From: Plantago major
Taxonomy: Eukaryota; Streptophyta; Magnoliopsida; Lamiales; Plantaginaceae
Direction of reading: 5' to 3'
NCBI GenBank assembly: GCA_026545765.1
Contig: CM048844.1
Span: 17,678,237 to 17,742,236 of the forward strand
Length of the DNA stretch: 64,000 nt
Shown: positions 37,601 through 50,349 of the stretch, piece by piece
Numbering within the stretch: the stretch's first letter is position 1
Layout: each line of letters begins with the position of its first letter
Program-made: the position numbers and the translations under genes
The notes under the pieces: model-generated
What the model was told of the DNA's origin: nothing
Seen by the model: the letters and a program-made list of their open reading frames with translations, nothing else
Databases searched by the model: none

Positions 37601-40510
37601 GTGTGGAAAATAGACATAATACAGTCACAATTACCATTACAACAAACTGACAAAGTTTCATAAGATAAGGACAAAAGAATGAAGAAATAAAAGACGCTCA
37701 TTCAGTACCTGCTCTGTTACCAATACCCTGACACTGAGCTGAAAAATCAAGTGTTTCTCGAACAGTCATCTCAGGGATGTGTACATCATATTGGCTTATA
37801 TAAGCTGAAGTTTTCTGGGGTACAAACTCATCCAATTTGTATCCATTATATGATATCTCACCAGATACCTGCCATCCAAAAATAAAACAATTTTCTGGTG
37901 TTAGCAACATAAAAGTGATTTTTTTTATAAGAAACATCAATAGAAGTTCACACTGAGGCCACATTACAGTCATTCAACGCCAAATTCTTGTAAAAGACTT
38001 GATTTTCCTAAACAATAGGAAAATCATATCCCTCCCACCCCAAGTGTATGCCAGATGCTCTCATACAATTAGACAGGAAACAAATTTGAGGCAGTTATAT
38101 TTCAGAGAACATGAGGGTGGTGAGGATTTACTGAGACTGTGAGACATGTACGAGAACACAGACATGATATGCAGCTACCAGTAATTCACAAGTGACGGGC
38201 AAAATATACTAGAACCAACTGAATCTATATTTGATAATCGGATCATTCGGATATGTACTTGCCTTGAGTGATTTATCCAGATTCCCGGACAGAGCTTTCA
38301 ACAGTGTAGTCTTTCCACACCCTGGAGGACCAAGTAACAGGGTCATCCTGCAACCAGAAACTTCGTTATCAGATTATGCATAGAGCTTGATCTTAGCTAC
38401 TCCTACCGATGTTATGGAGCTCATGCAAATTCTTGTGCTGCGTAAGTGAATATTCGGGTAAGGCATAAGCCATTAGAGTAAAACATTTTTTATTTTCTTC
38501 AGCCATCAGCAGCATCTAAGAAAAGCAGTCTTCCAATTCATCATATCTGTACAATTATCAAACTACAAGCATGCCAAAGCTGTTTCATGAAGAACTGGAA
38601 CAGGTCGGTTGGATCATGGTTACATAAGTAAGAAGTTTTACATAAAAAATGCAAACAAAAAAGAAAAACAAATGTTCCAAGCACTGTGAAGGTGAGGGGT
38701 GTAAAGAATCTATAGCCGACTCTGAAAACAGAATACAGGAGTTAAAGAGTCTAACCACTATAGAAAATATAACAAATGCTCCCTCTGTTTCTATAAAAGT
38801 GAAACAATTTTGATTTGCACAATTTTTAAGAAAAATGTGTGGTCCCCCAAAAGTATGTGGTTAAGAATGAGTTTGATATATTAATTGAGTGGAAAAGTAC
38901 ACGTGGGCCCAAAAATGTGTGGTTAAAAATGAATTGTATTATGAAAGTAATTTCCATAAAAGGAAATGTAACACTTTTAGTGAAACGCACAAAACGGAAA
39001 ATTGTTACACTCTTACAGAAACGGAGGTAGTAATTGGTAAACCACGCTAATAATTTCCAGACTAAAAGTTAACCGTCCATAGGGAAATATTGATGATATG
39101 GACAAACAGGGTATAGTGCTGATGACAATCATCGGAACAACAAAGGAATGATTAATAGAATCAGTGTGGCAAAAAAAATGTAAAGCACTCCAGTATTACT
39201 AAACATAAATAGAGAAAAGCTTATGTACTATACCTTCCAGGCTTAATGACACCACTAACATCTCTAATGATGTTTATCTGGGCCTCATGTGACGGTAAAC
39301 CAGGAAGCCTACAAATGTCCTGAGAGCAAAAATATGGACTTCAGTCAGTATATGGATAACTCGGACACATCTTGTAATTTTATTATTTTAATTGTATTTT
39401 GGCTGTGACTCTAGATGGGGGGTAATTACTGAATGTTGTTTACCATATTTCTAACTTCCAGAAAATAAACGAGTTTCACAACCAAAACATAACGCGAAAA
39501 GGTAAAACAATGAAGTGTAACACCCTTCTAGGCATAGATTATGGATGTTAATGAGTGACATCTTACAATTTTAAAAAAGGATTGCCAAACGAAGCCACAT
39601 GCAACCGCAAAATCTAAAATGTATGTTATTCAAGGCTTCAAGCAACATCATCTCATACATCAGAAATATATGAAATTGAAAGATAACTGTATGAATTCAA
39701 TGTTATAAAATGCAGCTCAAACTATATTAAAATCAATAGGTAAGCAGATAATTGTTGCTGCTTTGCACTTAACTAAGCGTACAAAACATAAAATCCTGAA
39801 AGTGAAGCTTATTAATTGGTTCCCATATTACATGAGATAGCTAAAAACGCACTAGACAAAACTCAAGAATATTTTTATCTACACCAAGCTTACCGAGAGC
39901 ATGCTCTTAAGAGAGTTCCATAGAGTTGGAAGAGGCTTGCCATAAACCACCTCACATTCAGCTTCTATGCATAAATTGGTCCACCTCACCTCAATGGTAG
40001 GCAGTTTTACACCAACCCTGCAGATAAAGGAAAAAAAAGAAGAAGAAAAACAGAAACCTTAGGTTCTGAACTAAAGGCCTTAATTAACTCCAAGTGTCAG
40101 ATACTAGTACTAGACAATTACGCAGGAAAATCTTACTTGTCAATTCTTTTCCTCATCTTATGCAGGAGTCTAAGGTTATCATGTTCAATGTGTTTAATAA
40201 GCTTCTCAATGAACAAATGCTTCTCGGGTGCACCAAGCTTACGAACATTAACCACCTTTCTTCCTTGAGTTGCATCTTCATTTTCATTAAACAAAGAAGA
40301 ATGTATCCGATCAAAAGTTGGCAGACGCTCAATTTCAGCCCACTTCAACAGAACTTCATCATCCAGATCAACATTGGTTGCTGCACTCAAGGCTGAATTA
40401 CTCCGAAAACTTGAGGTAACACGCCTGAATGAAGATCTCAAGCTCCTTCCAATCTCCGATATCTCCACCCTTAGTGACTCTATATCATCCCTGCCAACTA
40501 ACTGAGCCAT
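28623..40510 (-). CDS. PDR-4: full-size ABCG/PDR transporter, intact
   Basis: Predicted plasma-membrane PDR exporter of about 1444 aa. Exons: 40510-40137, 40017-39894, 39319-39234, 38347-38263, 37868-37709, 37598-37522, 35918-35865, 35785-35695, 35512-35211, 35133-34852, 34736-34423, 34295-34135, 34032-33932, 33757-33604, 33491-33360, 33249-33176, 33054-32722, 32631-32341, 31823-31740, 31606-31473, 30611-30384, 30244-30073, 29436-29182, 28889-28623 (stop TAA). The exon sum (4335 nt) is in frame. Motifs: [60 protein letters not shown] donors end exon 9 (35210-35209) and exon 4 (38262-38261). The exon 13 donor is ambiguous by two codons, and the exon 17 end is uncertain by one base. Introns 3, 6 and 18 carry mobile-element insertions. 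It resembles tobacco PDR3-type proteins. Confidence 0.92.
31992..32099. repeat. 54-bp tandem duplication in PDR-4 intron 18
   Basis: Two adjacent near-identical 54-bp units, each starting GACACATATTTAATGG and ending ACTAGTTAC. The second unit abuts the left end of the Stowaway-like element at 32099. Confidence 0.9.
32099..32330. mobile_element. Stowaway-like MITE beside the exon 18 donor of PDR-4
   Basis: The ends read CTCCATCCATTT and, inverted, CTCCCTCCATTCC. TA is duplicated at 32097-32098 and 32331-32332. The right edge lies 8 bp from the intron 18 donor (32340-32339), so the element forms the first part of that intron. Confidence 0.82.
33551..33574. repeat. TG dinucleotide microsatellite in PDR-4 intron 14
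   Basis: Twelve uninterrupted TG units between exons 14 and 15 of PDR-4. Confidence 0.95.
36345..37203. mobile_element. LTR-like insertion (solo LTR candidate) in PDR-4 intron 6
   Basis: Intron 6 of PDR-4 is about 1.6 kb against 373 bp in PDR-2 and 125 bp in PDR-3. The extra sequence starts TGTGGGAGATTTCC, contains repeated GGAAAGTGTGAAGTAAT blocks, a GC-rich patch near 36597-36645 unlike its surroundings, a TATA-like CTATAAATGAGAG near 36927, and ends TAGAAATTCCA. This is the make-up of a plant copia LTR. No matching target duplication was found at these borders, so the ends are provisional. Confidence 0.45.
38779..39030. mobile_element. Stowaway-like MITE in PDR-4 intron 3
   Basis: The left end CTCCCTCTGTTTCT pairs with a right end whose complement is CTACCTCCGTTTCT. 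TA follows the right end; the left flank is TG, so one side of the TA duplication looks mutated. The length is about 252 bp. Confidence 0.72.
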
Positions 40511-40566
40511 TCTAAATCAGCAAGTACATTCATAGAATCTAGCTGCTAAATCATGGGAATGCAGAG

Positions 40567-40576
40567 TATATATATA
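40567..40576 (-). promoter_or_regulatory. Candidate TATA box of PDR-4
   Basis: A TATATATATA run 57-66 bp upstream of the PDR-4 ATG. Position fits; simple-sequence origin is possible. Confidence 0.4.
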
Positions 40577-42054
40577 CCTACAGAATGTCCATCCTTATCC
40601 AGGATTTGAAGTCCATTAAATAAATCCGTTTTTTAACATGTCCTGTTGCTTGCTTCGCTTAATTTGCCAGATCATTAGAGGTAAACAAGGGAATGAGGTA
40701 AGGCACTGCGTCATTTTGAATAGTTCCCAAAAATGGAAAGGGTATCCTCTATTGGAGAATAAACAATGCAGTGCAGTCAGAATACAACGAAGAAACAGCA
40801 TATTAACAAATCCCTCATTATAAATTCATGTATAATACACACTAGTTGTTGTCTTAGAGGTTAAAAAATTACAACTTGCGCTGAAATTAAGAAAGGGAGA
40901 GGCTTTTATTATCTTAAAAGGACAAAAATCTTAAACTAGCTAATCCATGCTTACTTTTTGCAACGGTATTCAATTTATGCACAGAGTACAACACCTTTCA
41001 GATTTCCAGGAAAAATTCAACCACAATTGAGTAAAATAACACTATGATGCAGGAATTAACTGGAACAGAAAACAACAAGTGGGAAAGTGCATGAGCATTA
41101 TTTGATTGTAGTGAAATAGGAATTATCCGGTGCAGTTAAACAGGTGTCGTAAGAGAGCAAATTGGGGGAAGTTGACCTTGTTACAGACAGTGACTGATCC
41201 TTGTAGCTAGCAATTGTTAATTCCGGCTTGTTTGACAAGACGATGGAAAATGTGGGCACCAAGTTTGCTGCACTTGAAGTGGAGTGGAGTATTTAGCAAC
41301 AAGCATGAATTGAAATCTCTGATAAACTGTCTGTTAGAATGCCACGCTCTGGTCTGTGGTGTGGAATTTGAAATTGGGACAAACAAAAAAAATAAATTCA
41401 GAAGTTGAACTTTGGACGAATGGATTATTTATATTCTTACATGGCTCGGGCCGGGCTTTAAAGGTCAGACATTTTACCATTTAAATCTAGTTTCGCTATT
41501 TAGAATATTTAGTAAACATGTGGGATCATGGAAAAAATTTATGGTTTGATTGGGCTAGATTGTCAATAACTGTTCAATTAAATAATGTATGCGTCAATGA
41601 CTTTTTAGTTAACTAACAAGCTTGGGCATGCCGCTGGTTGGTTATCCTTAACCATAAGTTGTCCATTATAAGTTGTGTTGAATAATTGATTGCATAATGA
41701 TATGTAAATTTGAAATTTATAGTGATAAATCGATAACAATATTTGTTATACTAGTAAAAATTAAAATAATTAATAAACAATATAGTGTAATATAAATACA
41801 ATTGATCCATATATAACTGATGTTGCTCTCGATTTAACATTATCATTGTGAAACATATTTGTGAGAGATGACAAATGTCCGAAAAACATTATTCAAATTG
41901 AATGCAACCCATATAGATTGATAATGGGCTTACTTTTGATGCGAAAAATGGTACGGCCATGTCGATGAGAGACATATATAGGTATCCGGTAAAATATTAC
42001 ATGGAGATTGAGGTATAAAGTAAAAATAGTGAATATAAATGAGTTTGTAGTAAT

Positions 42055-42776
42055 TAGGACTGTGCAAAAAAACTCACCCGCACAAACCGTCCGCCTTTCA
42101 CCCGCACCCGCCAACTAATTTTTTTATAAAATATGTGGTGGGTTAATTTTTTTTCACCGCCATTCGTGGGTGGGTGGTGGGTTGGATGGGTGCAACCCGC
42201 GACCTACCCGCCATTTTTATGTATGTATGTAGGTATATGTTTGTGAATTTAAGTATAAGGAGATCCATCGGCTAAAGAAGTTGCATCTTCGCTTATGTCG
42301 TTGAGTATAGATATATTTTAAGTGAGCCTACAGATCTTCTCTTTAAGCACTATTCATCTTCATTTTCGCACTCACCATTCGGTTCTTTTCAGCTTATGTC
42401 ATGTATTCAAGCAAAATAACACAAGTTGGCAACTTATCGGGTCAACATTTCATCAATTACTACATGAAAATCTTTAAAAGTAAGTAAAAATGATAACTAT
42501 TTCAAAAGAATCACTACCCTCTTTGTTCAGAACATGCTCTCTGTTGCTGATTTTTTTTTTTTCTTGCACATCTACTTCTGCACAAGTTACAAGTTTTTAC
42601 TACATCCATTTTATCTATATTCACCCGCCAATCCGCCCGCCACCCGCCCGTCATTTTTATCACCCGAACCGCCGCAGGTTGAAAAAATATTCCACCCGCC
42701 TCGGTTTATAATTATAATCACCCGCCATAGGTGGGTCGGTTTAATTTTCGTAAAAACCCGCCCACGATCACCCCTA
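42055..42776. mobile_element. Non-autonomous hAT element with ACCCGC subterminal repeats
   Basis: The 8-bp sequence GTAGTAAT occurs immediately on both sides (42047-42054 and 42777-42784), the duplication length of hAT transposons. The ends read TAGGACTGTGC at the left and, inverted, TAGGGGTGATC at the right. Clusters of CACCCGCC/ACCCGCC motifs lie just inside both ends (about 42075-42210 and 42620-42770). No transposase domain was seen in the middle, so it depends on an element elsewhere. Confidence 0.85.
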
Positions 42777-43516
42777 GTAGTAATAAAGGATCCCAAATTT
42801 GTTACTAGCTATAAAGGTGGGTTTGTGATATTTGTCAATGTAATAGTAACCCCACTGGCATGCGTACCACTCTAATTGTTTCGAATACCAGCGTCCACTA
42901 AAATTGAATTTTCGATTCATTCTTATTAGCTTGCTCATTTTAATCTAGCTAGTCTCCTACCAATTTAATTGAGTGGAACTCAATAATCTCAACTTTCTTT
43001 CAAATATAAATTTTCACCACTCTATCTCAAACATAGTTTCTCAAAACTCACTTAAAATTTAGTCACTATTTATCTGTTAAAGGTATGATAAAATCAAATC
43101 AGTTAAAATTGTGTGTCAAACAGCCTATAGAAATCTAAGAATTGTGGTATACGAGTCAGGTTAGCAGCAGAACTTGGCCTGAACCCCAAGTCTTTTTAGT
43201 TCGCTCAAATTATCAATTTAACAATCACCTCCCCAGAAATGCTATGATGAATCTCATTTGGTTTTTCCAGCCAGCCCAGATTCAAATAAATTTCTACTAC
43301 CATGTTAGGCAGGATCTACATTCCCAGAATCCGCACACCAAAATTCACAGGTTCACTGTATCTCTTTCGACTAATGACTCCTTCACAACATCAGGCCAAC
43401 AAGAACCTATGTACATTATCTTGGATAGACTGATCAAGACCCAAAAAACAAAGAATAAAAGAATCATGCAAAGCAACACTATTCACAAGCTTGCCGAGGC
43501 ATCAACACATCACTAT

Positions 43517-46500
43517 CTAAGGTGACTGCAGCTTCTTCTTAATGCGGTCTGACAGCTTCCCGTTTTGTTTTTCATACTCTTCCTTCAATTCCTCCAAGCG
43601 CTTCGATACCTAGTTACACTGAACTGCATTAGCAAACTCAAAGAGGAGATCATACTTAATTGTTCTCAACATGATTAGTATGGTGTTTGTATCTGTGGGC
43701 AAGTAACTGGCAAATGAAATATTCCTTGTAAAAATCTTTTCGCAAAGCGATTTATGCTTAACATTTTCAAACGTACTAGATGAGTTATTATTAATAAATA
43801 AAAATTTGCAGATATAAATGTCCAAAAACCGAGGCGGCCTTTCACATTAAATGTATTCTGAGTGATGGTGGAGAAGTGTAAACCTTGATTGAGTAAGCCA
43901 TTGGTAGTAATATATCAGGGTTCATGGCATCCTCTGGAAAGTTGCGTAGTGCATGGATAAGTTTTTCGAATGGTAACTTAACCTGTTCACAGTAGAAAAA
44001 ATGTTATATGCCTAAAACAGGAAAGAAATGGAGATTCAGATATATGGCAGAGAATACGGTAATACCAGATCATCATGGCAGTATTTCAATACAGCTACAC
44101 CAACTTTGAAAACAATCCTAACACCCTGCAGAAACAGTAATGGTCCAGCGTAATGAATTAATGATGAATGTAGACGAAAAGATCCATACTGTTAATAATG
44201 TGTAACCTTATTAGAAAGACAAACACTAACCTCAAACAGAAAAACATCCCAAATCCTAAGAGCCAAATGGAATGGAAAGGAGTATGAAAACACCGTTATG
44301 AACCACTGACTTGCATACATGCTGGGATTTATCATCTCCTGAGCAAAATGCTCGCCCAGCTTCGGCAGCTGCTCTTTGACCAATTGGTCTAGTTGAAACA
44401 TATATTGTTGTACAAGAGGCAGTCCCACCTGAATAAGGAACAAAACCTTTTAAAAATCAAGCAATACTAGTCTCCTAAGAAAGTCTGAAGTTCTCAGAGA
44501 GGGTATGGAACTTTAAATATGAACATATGCGAGATGCATTCAAACTCCAAGCTTGACAGGAGGGCCAGGTTACACAAAAATATTAGTTACTGCCAACAGT
44601 CGAGCAAACAAAAAGCAACAAACAACTGACACGCTCAAATAAACCTAATGAAGTAATGAACTCTTCGGGCACATAAGGTATTACTTAGTACATATTAATC
44701 TGAGCAAGATTATGGCATGAAATTCAGAAACTATACATGAGAAAAATAATGTGAACTCAATGAGAGCCAGCCTGCTATTTATACTGTTTCCGATAACACA
44801 GTTAAACACAGATGGAAAAAGTATATTGATGAGTGCTTGTATGAAATAGCACAACCTTGTTAATTTGACTAAAGCATTAATCTTGACAAGAGAAAGCAAA
44901 CACAAAGCATGACCTTGTTTGTTACTTAAATTTATTTTAGAAAATTTGACGGCATAACTTCTGATTTCGGACACTTTAATGTCAGATAAAAAAGGTACTC
45001 ATCAGCTTGGAAAAAAATATGTCAAACTTAGTAGCTCATATAATCATGTTAACACAATCACTGGCAATGATTAAGGGATCAACACCTCGAGGTACTATCC
45101 AGATGGTGTAAACTACACTCATGAAAAAAGAAAAAAAATAAATAAATAAAGAAGGGAACACAATGCAACTCACCAAATATAATCCTTCCATGGGAGAATG
45201 AACAGCACCTTTCAGTAGGGCTACCAGTAACCAAAATGCGTCTTCTTCACTCATATAAAGGAGCAAAAGGCCAGCCACAAATCCCATTCCCTGAAACAAA
45301 TCGAATTTCAATATGAACACTACTGTCCTTACAACTGACAAAAGAGAATGTGTATTTTTAAACATTAATGACAAATATAAACCTGCACATATCCAACATC
45401 TCGGTCATACACAGAATATGCTTTCAGGACATTATAAAGTGATCTTTGACCTGGACCATGCCTCTGCTGGAAGAAAACGTGTGAAGGAAATGTGCGAGAT
45501 ATATCTCGAATGATATCTAGCTCAGAAGCCGATGTCTCGTATATGACTAGTTGCTGCAGTAGGATGAGAGCTAGTATGAGCAAATGGAAAAATGGAAGTC
45601 CTGCATTACTAAATTTAACAACTCCGACAGGCAGATATGCAGCTGACTAAAGCTAACTTAATTTCACAGAGAACCAGTTCCGCCGGAAAAATAGAGGAAA
45701 GGTGAAAATACAATTCAACATCATAACTGAATTTGCTGTGTAGAATAAGCACATAAATTAATTGAAATGTAATCTAGACTTAATTGGTTTCAACATAGTA
45801 TGCAAAAATATTTTGCAAGTGACGTTCATATGTGTTTGTTAGAATGTGCAAGCAATTAAACAAATTTCTTGTATTCCTACGAGACTACTTCCTTTGCCAA
45901 GAAAGGAACCAAATTTATGTTTCCATATGTTTGTGGAAAAATCAGCTATGCATTCATCAAATCAAACAAAAAATTACTGGGGGAAACCATGAAAAGAAAG
46001 GATCATTGGACAATCCAAGGATCTTGTATTATAATTCCAAATTTGGAAATCTTACAATACATCGCTGCATAGTTACCGAATGGCTTCATAACAAGAGATA
46101 GTATGTAGCGATGTATCATTTTATTAGAAAATGATTTTTTTACAGGTAATGTCATTAAGTATTAGCTGAAAAGGAAAGGAATATATACAGGGAGTGAATC
46201 ATAACAATCAATATAATAGTCGATATACGTGATAGTAGGGCATAATATTAATTGAGAGGTCAATGTTCGTCAAAGTTATATTAATTGGTTGCGGCCCCAA
46301 AGTAGATCGATTTACAGGTGAATTGTTTACCTCATAGACACCTGGATTCATGAGCAGGAGGTCTCGACTACCAGATATTAACTGCCACACAAGTCCCCTT
46401 AGACAATCAGGAATTCCTTTCCTTATTCTCCGTTTTACAACATGATGTTTTCTACGGACATAATGCTTCCAGTCACTTCCTCCAACTCCAATCATTTTTC

Positions 46501-48055
46501 TCCACTTTCTAATTCTTCTCTCCTCTCTGAAAATTGAGCATTAATGTGAAGCATTCGAACAGTTGAAACACTCATGTAAGAATGCAGATCGCACACAATA
46601 AGCAGCCCCAACCAAACCAAGAAATGGAGCACATAATTGTAAACTTGTAATCAAACAAAAGTAAATGAAGGCTGACTATAGTATAAGAAACACAATGATA
46701 TTTTGTGAAAGTTGGCTCTAATTGGACCCCATACTATTTGATCTTTAGTACTCCCGGAAAAGGGGGATTATTATAACGTCTCACATGCATGCTACCAAAC
46801 TTCCTGATCTTTGACTTCATAGATTTTCCTTTTCTTTTCGAAACATATACTTCGATGGGTTCGATTTGCAGTTTTTTCTTTCTTTCTTTCAATTCTATGT
46901 TTATTTTTAGGAAATATATCCACTAGAGTGTATAGACACCCGTTTACACTTCACATGTATATTTATCCTTGGTTTGCATACGATAGATTTTGGTAAAAAC
47001 TCTAGTTAATGAGAAATTATCACCAAAAATAGTTAACACTTCGAGGTTATAGAACATCGAAGGTGAACTATTCATGCACTTATTCATTTTATTCAAAATA
47101 TTGGCTTCTCAGAACTACCTGACACTTAATTCGCTCTTGCCACCCCTTCTATAATGTAACGCTACAATTTTATTTCTTCATTCCGGATCTTAACAACTTT
47201 TCTTTATTTGAAATATAATATCATGTCATTGAGATAATAATATACGGGGAGTGCACTACACCAAATCAGATAGAGAAGCGATACTGTTATCAGGCAAAGC
47301 GTTACTTGCTGCGCCATTGAAACAGCAGCATAACAGCCCAAAAAGGAATTCTACAACTCCATGTTATTTAACAGCTATAACATGGATTACTGCTGAAACG
47401 CATTAAACAGTTAAATCAAATGAGCTAGTTGCTATACTCCTGAATATATTCCTGATAAATGTTTTTCAATAAATCTCAAAAAAGAAGAACCAGCCAATAT
47501 ATAAATCTTAGTCCTACTGGCAATTCCAGACTAACTTCTCCGTAAGAGTTTATAGGTGCCACCCAGCCTTTGAACATGAAAATGTGCTTTTCTACCAGTA
47601 TTCATGAGACAAGTTTAACCCTAGTGACTCATGATAGTAACATCACTACTCGTGCACAAAAAGTTTGATCAACCTTCTTATGTTCTGAATCTACTGGGGC
47701 AGACTCATTCCATCTACAAACATATCGAAACAACAATGCAAAATGCCAATAAATCAAAAGTATATGTCAATCATAAGTACAATCAGTTTGGGCAGAAATT
47801 AATGCAAACCAAGTGAGTTCAGCTTCAGATGTTGAACTTTTATGTTCCAGCTAAACATAAAGTAGCACATGACAAGCACACATTACATTAAGAACATGTG
47901 TTTTACAAATTGGCATACCTCTCGTACTCCGAGGCTGACCTAGTCCCAGCTAAACCATCAGGGGACTTGGTTCCCGACTTAACGAATCCAAAACGATCAA
48001 CTTTAGGCTGCAAATTAGGAGCCCCCTCGTTTTCATCCACTTTCCCCTTATCCAT
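43517..48055 (-). CDS. TBC-domain Rab GTPase-activating protein (Gyp1-like)
   Basis: Predicted Rab GAP that stimulates GTP hydrolysis by Rab GTPases in membrane traffic; 356 aa, typical of small plant TBC proteins. It has eight coding exons: 48055-47919, 46526-46331, 45553-45383, 45290-45174, 44428-44231, 44125-44066, 43982-43884, 43609-43517, summing to 1071 nt in frame. The arginine-finger motif IIRDISRTFP (Arg about 131) and the glutamine-finger motif YVQG (about 166-169, spanning exons 3-4) are both present, so it should be catalytically competent. Other TBC motifs are GIPDCLRGLVWQL and LALRIWDVFLFE. The C-terminus is a short charged, coiled-coil-like segment (KRLEELKEEYEKQ). A 5' UTR exon ending near 48379 (donor ATCAG/GTGAG) and starting near 48500 is likely but not proven. 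The target Rab is unknown. Confidence 0.92.
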
Positions 48056-49748
48056 CTCACACTCAAAAAAAGATCACAGAACTGGCCCACTCCAGAACAA
48101 CATTACCACTAGGTTTGCAGCTTAAGGCTTCCAATTTCAACACAAAAGCAGGCTGAATTTGAACAGGCAGTTACCAAAAATGAGTCTATAACTTGCAGAT
48201 AAAGCTATGAAGATTAGGGAAATGGACCCAATGCATTAACGATTGCTGGAAATTTTAGCCTCTAATTAAGTAACAATGACAGTAAATTACAGGGATTTTC
48301 AATACAGAAGCACAAACTAATCCGTCTTTCAGATAAAATTAGAACATAATTGAAGAGCAAAAGCTGAAATTTTCTCACCTGATGATAAAATTGCGGAGCA
48401 ACGGATGAAAACACCTGAAGAAATGAAGGAAACAATCGAGTCAATAGAAATCGCGGATCTTTCTCTCTTGCAGAGAAGAAGATTCCTCGTCCATGGAGCA
48501 ACACATTGTGAACGCGTGGGCAGCCAACGCGATACCGTACGCGGCCAGGTGATTGCGAATCGGGCCCATCTAACTAAATAATTTGTGTAATACCTTACGA
48601 ACCCCCGATTCAAGTTGTACCGTTTCTCGATTTTTATATAGTCTAAAGACGGAACGTCTTTAATTACCAAAAAAACATTATACTAAGGTAATAGGACTTA
48701 TTTGCAATTTACCGATAGTTGGTTGTGTTGAACAACTAATCCGAACTGAACTTATTTGTAGTGTAAACAAATCTGAATTGAACTGAATTAAAATTAATGA
48801 TTTTTCAGATGACGATAATAAAGTTTACTGGTTTTTGCGGATCTTAGGTCGGATTTTAGTAAGTTTGACCGATCTCGGATCAGTTTATCAATATTTACAT
48901 AAAACTGATTATGAAGTTGATCATTTTATAATAATGTTCTTAGTAATCTTTATAATTTTCTACTGATTCTTATAATCTTGGCGATTTTTATCCCCAATAC
49001 TATTGTGTTTCTAATCTTGCGATCTGGGTCGGATTATCGATCAAGATCCGTGAGATTTGTCTCAATAGATGATGAGATGATCAATGCATTATTCCCATAG
49101 ATTCTTGCAGTGTTTCTACCAATTCATTTATAATGATCATTGTAATATTGATGTTTTTTTTTCTTTTGTTATTATAACCGATATGTTCTTGATAATTTTT
49201 ATGATATTTTAGGAGATGGTCGTGACGTTGCTTTTAATATTGAATGATTTTTTTATGTACTCCGAGGTTAAACATTAATTGCATAACACAAGTTTTGAAA
49301 TCAAGTAAATTATACGTTCAAAACATCACTAGTTTAATCATGGAGACATTAATGACATATATTAGGACATCAAAGTATTTAAGAAACATCAAAGACATAG
49401 TATGAGGTCATTTTAATGGCCTAACGGGAGAATTTGTCACGCTGATTGATGCATATGGAAGACCCGCACAACTCAAATGAAGTATTTTTTTTTACCTATC
49501 TTCTCATCGTAATCACGTATTATATAGATTATGTAAAACTTCTACAAATTCTTCGAGAAAATAGGAATCATTATAAAGTATTTATAATACATCATATATA
49601 TCACTGAGAAAACATTCCTCTATTTTTATTCTTTCGCTCTATTTCCCCCGAAATCAAATGAAACCTAAGGCAAGTCACCTAAGAGACTCACTATTTGATT
49701 AATACCATTGATAATTTTCTTAATCAGATAATTTAAAGGGCGCATTTA

Positions 49749-49872
49749 GGCTCTGTTATATTCATCTGAAAACTCATTACAAATAAGTTAATATTCATTC
49801 AGTTCAGTTCAGCTTAATTATTTTTTATATTACAATTCAGTTAAGTTATGTTCAGACGAAGAGAACGGAGCC
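49749..49872. mobile_element. Tourist-like MITE, copy d
   Basis: A 124-bp element starting GGCTCTGTTATATTCATCTG and ending with the complement of GGCTCCGTTCTCTTCGTCTG. It is flanked by TTA (49746-49748 and 49873-49875). Inside are CAGTTCAGTTCAG repeats as in the other family members. The TTA duplication, against TAA in the others, fits the TWA target rule. Confidence 0.82.
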
Positions 49873-49992
49873 TTAGTAAGATATATTAAGCTGTATTAAT
49901 CCATACAGTGATACACATTAAGATTTAGTCTTCTTTTAGTACAGTATACTGAATTTCGGGCAAATACTTATTTATATGTTGGACCATCTATA

Positions 49993-50349
49993 TCCATACT
50001 ATATCCTAATTAAACCCACCTAGGTAGTTATTTATATCGAATTGGTGGTTATTAGAATTTTAAAATTTAATCTGATCAACTGCAGTTGGTAAAAAAGAAA
50101 ACTAATCAAATGCAGTTATCAAATTGATGTGAACGTAACTTATAAAAAGCAGTTGTACCAGTTAAGATATTAAGAGCAATGTTCAATTTATATATTGTCG
50201 GGACACTGTGGCAGTTTGATAAACTTAGGAACATTAAAATAAACCGTTGTTTGTAATAATTTATGACATATCATACATTCTTTTTTATATATTATCGGTT
50301 GTGATTTAAAAAGTTATCTACGCGGGAATCCGCGTGTCACAGTTACTAG
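49993..50349 (+). mobile_element. Small non-autonomous Helitron
   Basis: It begins TCCATACTATATCC after an A and ends CTAG before a T, the A/T insertion context of Helitrons. A GC hairpin, ACGCGG-GAAT-CCGCGT (50320-50335), lies about 10 bp before the CTAG end, as expected of the 3' terminator. There are no terminal inverted repeats and no target duplication. The length is about 357 bp and it has no coding capacity. Confidence 0.7.

Larger units (their letters stand above)
40511..43516. other. Spacer between PDR-4 5' end and the TBC gene 3' end
   Basis: About 3 kb. It contains the PDR-4 upstream region (TATA-like run at 40567-40576) and a 722-bp non-autonomous hAT element (42055-42776). The rest is AT-rich sequence without a recognised gene. 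Several open frames of 60-130 codons here show no family motif and are best read as chance. Confidence 0.5.

Noticed and set aside
41214..41408. 64-codon plus-strand open frame
   Set aside because: No recognisable domain, no splice or promoter context.
42490..42875. Overlapping plus-strand open frames of 73 and 113 codons
   Set aside because: They lie in the hAT element and read its ACCCGC repeats; no protein motif.
43142..43525. 127-codon plus-strand open frame downstream of the TBC gene
   Set aside because: No motif, overlaps the TBC 3' end, and base composition is like the surrounding spacer.
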